Part shown: positions 57,942 through 64,000 of the stretch, in pieces
Position numbering within the stretch: position 1 is the first letter of the stretch
How the letters are laid out: every line of letters begins with the position of its first letter
Source of the DNA: Enoplolaimus lenunculus
Lineage: Eukaryota > Nematoda > Enoplea > Enoplida > Thoracostomopsidae
Length of the DNA stretch: 64,000 nucleotides
Assembly: GCA_030248215.1 (NCBI GenBank)
Contig: JASANG010000208.1
Span: forward strand, 1 to 64,000
Direction of reading: 5' to 3'
Notes under the pieces: generated by a model
What the model saw: only the letters and a program-made list of their open reading frames with translations
Databases searched by the model: none
Told to the model about the DNA's origin: nothing
Program-made: the position numbers and the translations under genes

Positions 57942-58110
57942 TGCCAATGTAAAGAACCGGGTCGGGACAGTATTATAGGCATATTCCTAAGCGTCAGCCT
58001 AAAGTCTAAGCCTAAGCCTAAGCGTAAGAATGAGTATATTCCTAAGCCTATGCTTAAACCTAAGTGTAAGTCTAAGCCAAGCAAAAAATAGTCTAAAGCT
58101 TAAGCGTTTG
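57942..58110 (-). mobile_element. Subfamily D MITE, partial copy D3
   Basis: Left TGCCAATGTAAAGAACCGGG, CCTAAG core with one GCGTAAGAATGAGTATATTC spacer, then GTCTAAAGCTTAAGCG where the match ends; right terminus missing. Confidence 0.78.
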
Positions 58111-58187
58111 TAGTAATTTGCAATATCTTCGTAAGTAAGCAATGTATGGACGCTAATTGGAAATACAACGATGTTGAAAATTTTCAG

Positions 58188-58291
58188 TACACAAAGACGT
58201 CTACAAACATTGAAATCAAGTTGAAGTAAACGCCGAAATCAAAAGATGAGCGAGCGAAAATTCTTCTGAATCAGAAACAAAGAAAATTGAG
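58188..58291 (+). other. Candidate 104-bp spliced exon, likely untranslated
   Basis: TTGAAAATTTTCAG precedes and TTGAG|GTAAGCATG follows. One frame is open for the last 19 codons to the donor but meets TAA upstream, and the ATG at about 58248 gives only seven codons. It is G+C-richer than its flanks and single-copy. Confidence 0.25.
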
Positions 58292-58463
58292 GTAAGCATG
58301 AGTGTTGTATTTTTTCAAAAGTCATATTTGCAAATTTCAACCTTTAATTTGTTATGAATGATATACTTGTAGATTGAAAGTCTACGGTGTTAACCACGCA
58401 CTGAGTGTAGAAATATTAATAGTTTTGTTTCTTTAGCATGTAAACTTTGCGTATGTTGATGTC

Positions 58464-58642
58464 GGCTTATGTACAGATCAAAGGCGGACTGTTTTTCCGC
58501 GGGTATGCTATAGAGTAAGCTTAAGCTTTAGACTAATATTTTTTGGCATAGGGTTAGCTTTTGTTTAAACTTAGGTTTGACTTATGTTCAGGCGTAGGAA
58601 AATGTTAATACTACTGTTACAACCCTGATCTGTACATCGACC
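58464..58642 (+). mobile_element. Subfamily D MITE, diverged copy D6
   Basis: Left GGCTTATGTACAGATCAAAG, right CCCTGATCTGTACATCGACC, complementary over about 15 bp. Core AGAGTAAGCTTAAGCTTTAG with decayed TTAGG words. Flanking 8-mers TTGATGTC and TTGGTCTT partly match. Confidence 0.72.
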
Positions 58643-59844
58643 TTGGTCTTAGTTTTACAACAGCAGATGATAAGATTAGAGTATGCATCTGATGGTTCTG
58701 CATGGTAAAAAATGTACCGACACGGGATGTGTTTTTACCCGAATCTCGATTTATATTCGCGATGGGAAATCACGATTTGAAACATACAGTAAATACAGGC
58801 CGTAGGCTTGATTGAAGCGATTTGAAATCGAATTCAAAAATACTGCTCCAATGCATCCTCATGAGACGGGAGAGTCGGGAAAAAACGCAACGTGCGCTGG
58901 GTCCAATGATGGGGTTTGGTTCCTTATAGCATAGATTTTCAAACTGGCCGTAAAAAATTCCGTATTTACAAAACACTTACTGTATATATATCATATACTC
59001 TCTTTTTATTCTGTTGTCATTGTTCTAAAAAGCATACAGAGATAACAAAAATTATTCAAACGTCAACGATCCAACCGGTACAATATTATAGCCGGAATCG
59101 GATACACAGTTAAAAAAATTCCTTCCGGAACACGAATTGAAAGTTAGATTTCAACTTTACACTTTGTCGATTATGATTAGTTTTTTTTCAACCGACAAAA
59201 ATAAAATCAATTTTTAATTTCGTTACACAGTTTATGTTCAGCGTGAAGTTCTAAATACAATAATTTTGCAAGCACAAATGCTTATTGATTAACTAAACAA
59301 TTTTGAAAAATTAATAAACATTTTTACATTTAATAATTTGCTAAAAGAACTAAAATTTCTATTCTTAAATCGGTTGCGTCTAAAACTCAAACGAAAATTG
59401 TATGTCTTCAAACTAAATTAATTTTATGCACAAAATAAACTTGTTATGGTGATTTTTCGTCTGATTTTGGAATCGAAATATTTTTTTTGTTCACAATTAC
59501 AAGGTTTATCGCAGGATATAATTGGATTTACTATGCACCTGCTACACGTTCATTAGCAAAGATTTTGCTTTAGCTTATAATACATACTAAACATTTGTTT
59601 CAGCTACGCAAAACCGTAGATTTCTGTCTTAATTTGTGGTTTTTCTGCCGAGTAAACAGTATAAATTTAGGAACTGTTCTGCTATTTTCTCAATTGATAC
59701 AGGAAAAATTTTCCATAATTTCATAAATTTAACAAATTTTTAACTGTTTGTTGAAGATGAATTGTCAAAAGGTTAAGTTTGTCGTGCTTAGACCTTATCG
59801 TTCATAGCTGTTCCACTACTAGTATTATTACTAAGCTTTCACTA
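58643..59844. other. Single-copy AT-rich block
   Basis: Nothing recognised. Confidence 0.4.
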
Positions 59845-60122
59845 TTAACACTTGCTAGTTTTTGCAACGAGAACTCGCAGCTACAGAAAAAGTTTGAATT
59901 AATATAAGAAACGCTCAACAACACAGTTTCCGATTGCCCAATCAAATTGTAGCTGCATGAAATTCAAGCGGCTTACAACTGCGTGCACACGTGTGAATTA
60001 AATTTAATAGGATGAATTCCAATGAATAATTTGCAGTTGCAAGAACTTCAAAACTGGTTTGTGACCAAACTTGCACATGCAAGTTGCTCGTGCAAGTTTT
60101 CGCTGCAAAAACATGCAAGTAT
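59845..60122 (-). mobile_element. Family A, highly diverged copy A5
   Basis: Ends carry TTGCTAGTTTTTGCAACGAG and CTCGTGCAAGTTTTCGCTGC. Interior keeps AATGAATAATTTGCAGTTGC. The 122-codon plus frame beginning at 60071 starts inside it and is not called. Confidence 0.6.
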
Positions 60123-60604
60123 TTAAGCAAATAATTCGTGTAACATACGCCTTTATCATTATTACGTTGTGTTTAAATAATCGAGTATATTTATGTAAGA
60201 GTAATCACTATAATGGTAAACCTGAAAACCCGATACTGGTAATAAAGATCATCGTTTTGCCTAAAAGGTTACAGATTTGCCTAAAATCCGTTCGCGTACA
60301 ACTGGGACCACAGGGCTCACATAGAGTTTTGAATGCCTCAACAGGGAAGAAAATAATGTTTTCAATTAATCGCTTCTATACGAATAACAACAACGTGGCT
60401 GATTTGGCTATAAAAGTATGCAAGAATAAATTAGTTTGATGTTTTCAGGGCATGTCTTAGTAATTTGAAATTGATATTACTAAAAACAAGCTGTTTGGTG
60501 TTATAGAGAATGATGGAACTTTGTTTAAATTTTACAACGCACATGACCCCGAGGAATATAGATTGGTTCAATGTAGGAATCAATCAACAGAATATATTAG
60601 TGTA
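60123..60604. other. Single-copy block
   Basis: Nothing recognised. Confidence 0.4.
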
Positions 60605-60760
60605 TAGGCCCTTGGACAAGGGAGCGCCAGTGCGGCACAGCCCCTTTTGTAAAAATTTGCTTAAGAAAATTTTCAACCTTGCTTATAAGCCATTGAAAAT
60701 ACTTGCATGCCCTCCTGAAAGTTTTTAGCCTTCCTCGTAGCGATGTAAGCAGGCTACGGG
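60605..60760 (-). repeat. Family G element, copy G7
   Basis: Interior AATTTTCAACCTTGCTTATA and right GCAGGCTACGGG. The left terminus is altered (AGGCCCTTGGACAAGGG). Confidence 0.6.
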
Positions 60761-61033
60761 AATGTCCGTGTATATACTTCAAACAGAAACTATTTGGGAA
60801 ATGAAAAATAAGCATCAAATAATTAAAAAATTTTAATTTCAAATATTTTTTTCCATTGAAAACATTTATTTTATTATCTCTTGGCGTCATCGGTTGCGTC
60901 GCCCGTCTCTATTGTGGCCACTGCGCCCTGAAATGACGTGAAAAACATTTTGATGTAAAAAGTGTTTTGTGATTTTATTTTGCCAATTTTTATTCTAAAT
61001 TTGTGAACATATTCATTGAGCATTAACTGTTTG

Positions 61034-61230
61034 GGCCAAAGTAAAGAACAGGACCAGGACACGATTACAAGTTTTTTGCTAAAAGCCTAAGCCTAAACCT
61101 AAGCGTAATAATGAGTTTATTCCTAAGCATAAACTTAAGCCTAAGCCAAGCAAAAAATTCGTATAAGGCTTAAGCTTATTCTATTCTAGTCCCACAGAAA
61201 AACGTTCCGACACTGATCTTTACATGGGCC
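61034..61230 (-). mobile_element. Subfamily D MITE, complete copy D4
   Basis: Left GGCCAAAGTAAAGAACAGGA, right CACTGATCTTTACATGGGCC. Core CCTAAG hexamers with one AATAATGAGTTTATTC spacer. Duplications ACTGTTTG (61026-61033) and ACTGTTAC (61231-61238), six of eight. Confidence 0.85.
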
Positions 61231-61424
61231 ACTGTTACTAGTAATGAAGATTGTGAAATTTTAACACTCAGCCTACGGATGAATGTACTATAAATCGTTT
61301 TTGATAATAAGGCTGAACAAATCAAATATTTCTACTTTGAAATCAATAAATGCCTTAAATCACAGATAGAATATAAATATGGGGAGCGGATTTGCGGATC
61401 CTAAAAAGGATGAGCCAGGCTTTG

Positions 61425-61510
61425 TTCCCAGAACACAAATTTTAAAACCAAAAATTTAATGTATTCGCCAAGTAGCATTGAGTACTAAAATTGTGTTTGG
61501 GTTTGCACTT
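61425..61510 (+). repeat. Family I repeat, copy I6
   Basis: GAACACAAATTTTAAAACCA and GAGTACTAAAATTGTGTTTGG. Confidence 0.45.
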
Positions 61511-61547
61511 TGCTTGCGAGTTATTTTCCTCGAGACTCCGTTAAAAA

Positions 61548-61650
61548 TGTACGAATTCGCCACCATATGGACGACTAACAGCAAAAAGCATCGTTGCTTA
61601 AGCTTTGCCGCCATGTCTGACGCTGAAGTTTATCGCCAACATTTGAAGTG
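61548..61650 (+). other. Small open frame with two well-placed ATGs
   Basis: From an ATG at about 61548 a 34-codon frame runs to TGA at about 61650. A second in-frame ATG sits in a GCCGCCATG context (about 61612) and leads SDAEVYRQHLK. GAA|GTGAAT at the end could be a weak splice donor, making this a possible first coding exon. No homology recognised. Confidence 0.2.
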
Positions 61651-62507
61651 AATTATTTTCGCTAAAATGTTTTATTTGCAAAATCCAAAAATCTTTGCGT
61701 CAAAAACAATTTTTGTTTTGAAAAACTTTTCAAAATGTGAACTGTTGTCAACAAAAATCTGATAAAGATATATTTATAATTGCAAACATTGGTGGTAGTT
61801 TCCAGCTGAGTTCAACACCAATGCGTGTGTATATACCAGTCAAGGGCGTAGTCAACACTTCTCTTAGGGATGTTATAACCTTATGTAATGTTTTTCTTCT
61901 CGTGAATGCAATTGGCATTGTATAACCTCCTTAACAGCGGTTTTTTTCTTGTCTCCCTAAAAAATTTGTCTAGAAGGAACCTATGACCTGTACCTCTGTG
62001 TCCTGGTATGCACTCCTGGTGCCAGTTTCTCCGGTTACTCTTACATAAATTTTTGACAGCCAAACAATATTACACTTTATGTGTTATACCAGCTGTTTTA
62101 TTGTAAGAAATAGATGGTAGTTTAGATATGCTAATGACACAATTTTAAGCTTTTATCGGCAATAGAAAATTGCTTGCCTGTGGCGACACGGCAATTGAAA
62201 ATGCTAAAGGTAACCGAGATTTAAATTTGACAAGTGTTTTACAGTTATCGTTTGCGACCGGCATAAAATCGGCGCACCAACTAAGCCAACTACGACAGAG
62301 TGAGCAATGGGGCGTTATGAGTGAGTTGCAGTATTTCACAGGAAAGGGAATGACAACCGGAACACATTTTTAAAGTAGTGGTTTAGAACATCGGGGGTCC
62401 CATAGGATCCTGCAACGCCGATGTGTTGACTAAAAATATTTTTTAATTATTTTTTAATGGGATGTTTAAAGCTTAATTTAAGTGAAAATGAATTCTTGAA
62501 ATAGGAA
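61651..62507. other. Block with protein-like open segments
   Basis: 62158-62373 (+) is open for about 70 codons after TTATCGGCAATAG and ends at TAA. The peptide has ordinary composition (for example SFATGIKSAHQLSQLRQSEQ), but the reverse strand is also open for 64 codons, so no strand is favoured. 61737-61925 (+) is a 62-codon frame. Neither shows a known domain. Confidence 0.22.
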
Positions 62508-62940
62508 AAGCTAACTTATTTGGGTAATAAGAAGGGCATCCCCATTGTGAGTCCCAAACAATCAATAGGTGTCAGTATGGTTAATAAAAGTCCGTCAGCG
62601 GATAGAGTCCCTAAGCTCTAATTAGAGTCCATAAATGTGAATTATCCCTAATTCTATAAGTACTGCTCATAAATATAACACACAAGTACAAACCACCCGC
62701 ATAAGTTTTAGTCAATAATCCAGGATACAACGTACATGGCAACCAACAAAAATGCTACGGAAGGTCAGTGATGCCCAAAAGACAGAAAGACATACGTGAT
62801 GGGTGTTAGGTCCAACTACCAAAACGCGGCCGATGGCTGGTTAAAATAAATAACAGTCCGTAATCGAATATAACAACGGGGTGCCCTCTAGGAAGGCCAA
62901 ATAAATATCAGTCCCCGCCCTCTTATTTGGATCACTACAG
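62508..62940 (-). mobile_element. Family F MITE, diverged copy F5
   Basis: The right end CTTATTTGGATCACTACAG is followed by TA. The left end TTATTTGGGTAATAAG is degraded. F blocks AATCAATAGGTGTCAG and ACAGTCCGTAATCGAATA are kept, but the middle is strongly altered. Confidence 0.75.
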
Positions 62941-63411
62941 TACTGGCCCTACTAAGATTTACTGGTTACGGGGTTGTGTTGATAAGTCATTTTGTCATTT
63001 AATGTTGCCTGATTTTGATTGACGTTTGGTTTAAATTTTGTCGAAATTTTTCCTGAAATAATGCCACGTACACATTTCAATTTTTATCTGATTTTAACTT
63101 CTTACCTTTACTCAAATTTTTCAAATGCGCTCTCTCATGCAAATTAAGAGGTTTATAATTAAATGGACACAATTTTGGCTTTAGTTAAGCACAGACCTTT
63201 TTGTCACTAATAAGCATTTTTCATTTTAAATTTTAACGCATCAGATATATCATGTATGTTCAGAACGAATCTATTTGCATATTTTGGTTGTTAGATCTTA
63301 TGCCATTTAGTATTTCTTTGAAAACATTTGCTTTAGAACAAGTCGTTTTAAGATTTAACATGTAGCACATTTATTTCGCGTTTCAGTTTATGCTGCCACA
63401 CAGGCCTGCAG
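62941..63411. other. Single-copy AT-rich block
   Basis: Nothing recognised. Confidence 0.4.
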
Positions 63412-63555
63412 CCAGCTCCCTTTGCTATGCGCTTTTAAACATAATCAAGGCAGACAAATGATTTCGTTGACTTACAAGCAAAGTTGACAATTTTCTGCGG
63501 TATCTAAAATTTTTCCTAGCAGGCGCTAAGACTCCCGTACCTGCCTTGCCCCCTG
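63412..63555 (+). repeat. Family G element, diverged copy G8
   Basis: GGCCTGCAGCCAGCTCCCTT at the left and TCGTTGACTTACAAGCAAAG inside; right end decayed. Confidence 0.55.
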
Positions 63556-64000
63556 CATATTGAGGTAATTAACAGATCGACACGTTTCGCAGTCCGTTTT
63601 TCTGAACCTAATACTACCTGGGATTAGGTGCTGCGCATAGTTCAAAATTCAGCTACTGGTTATCACAATCCTGTAAGTTGGAGACATTTGATCCGAGATG
63701 GTCAGATATTAAAGAATATATTTTTGCAAATTTTATTGTATTCACACATATTAATACACAACATCAGTGTTGAAGTTTTTGGTTAAAATGTTTCTGTAGT
63801 AAAAGGGACTTCAAAAATACGAATTATCAAAAATTCCAACATAGAAATGTTAGGATTAAAGAAGCTCACAAATATGCAAAAGTTTTCAAAATCGAATAAT
63901 TTTGGATCAGTCGATTTAACCCTTTCACTCATAGAGTATACTATGAGTATACTAAATACAATAATGTACGAGCAATACACACACAGTGAGCAGTGTTTAA
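63556..64000. other. Single-copy AT-rich block at window end
   Basis: Nothing recognised. A small palindrome AGTATACTATGAGTATACT lies near 63935. Confidence 0.4.

Noticed and set aside
1-64000. Retroviral, LTR, LINE or Polinton coding remnants
   Set aside because: No reverse transcriptase, integrase, capsid or polymerase motifs were seen in any frame; all mobile elements found are small and non-coding.
1-64000. CRISPR arrays, operons or other prokaryotic features
   Set aside because: Tandem repeats present are microsatellites or MITE cores without unique spacers, and there are no adjacent coding genes.

Overview
The window is AT-rich (about one third G+C by eye) animal-type DNA with no confidently identifiable protein-coding gene. 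No long open frame looks like a conserved protein, the open frames over 200 codons are a tandem-repeat artefact, and there are no operons, ribosome binding sites or bacterial features. The density of short non-autonomous DNA transposons, the tRNA-derived SINE-like repeats, the AAT/TTG/AAAT microsatellites and a few intron-like splice signals point to a repeat-rich intergenic or intronic region of an invertebrate metazoan. A tunicate or another compact-to-medium genome would fit, but the species cannot be fixed from the sequence.

The dominant structure is a superfamily of small inverted-repeat elements that begin and end in GGCC(C/A)ATG, are flanked by 8-bp target duplications (hAT-like), and carry a core of TTAGGC hexamers, the unit of nematode telomeres. 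Three subfamilies are separable by the sequence next to the GGCC ends. B has GCTACTTTAAGGGGCG, C has TATAGAACAGGGCCGG, and D has TAAAGATCAGGGGCGG. About twenty copies or remnants are spread from 1.7 kb to 61.2 kb. In one D copy (15751-16472) the core has expanded into a roughly 590-bp higher-order minisatellite.

Other families recur through the window. A is a palindromic ACTTGCA element of about 275 bp with five copies. F is a 430-436 bp element with TA duplications and six copies. G is a 130-160 bp element ending in CCCGTAGCCA with at least eleven copies. Smaller families are E, H, J, K, L, M, I and P, with two to six copies each. There are three copies of a tRNA-related SINE-like repeat, and a separate 240-bp tRNA-like insertion sits inside an M element with a perfect 10-bp duplication. 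A strong nested hairpin lies at 6365-6502.

Coding evidence is thin. The best candidate is an 88-codon open segment at 31893-32159 (+) that follows a splice-acceptor-like site and ends at a stop; it could be the last exon of an unidentified gene. A few short segments between good splice signals (27444-27533, 54857-54929, 58188-58291) could be non-coding or untranslated exons. The remaining single-copy blocks, several over 1 kb, show nothing I can name. No retroviral, LTR, Polinton-like or toxin remnants were recognised.
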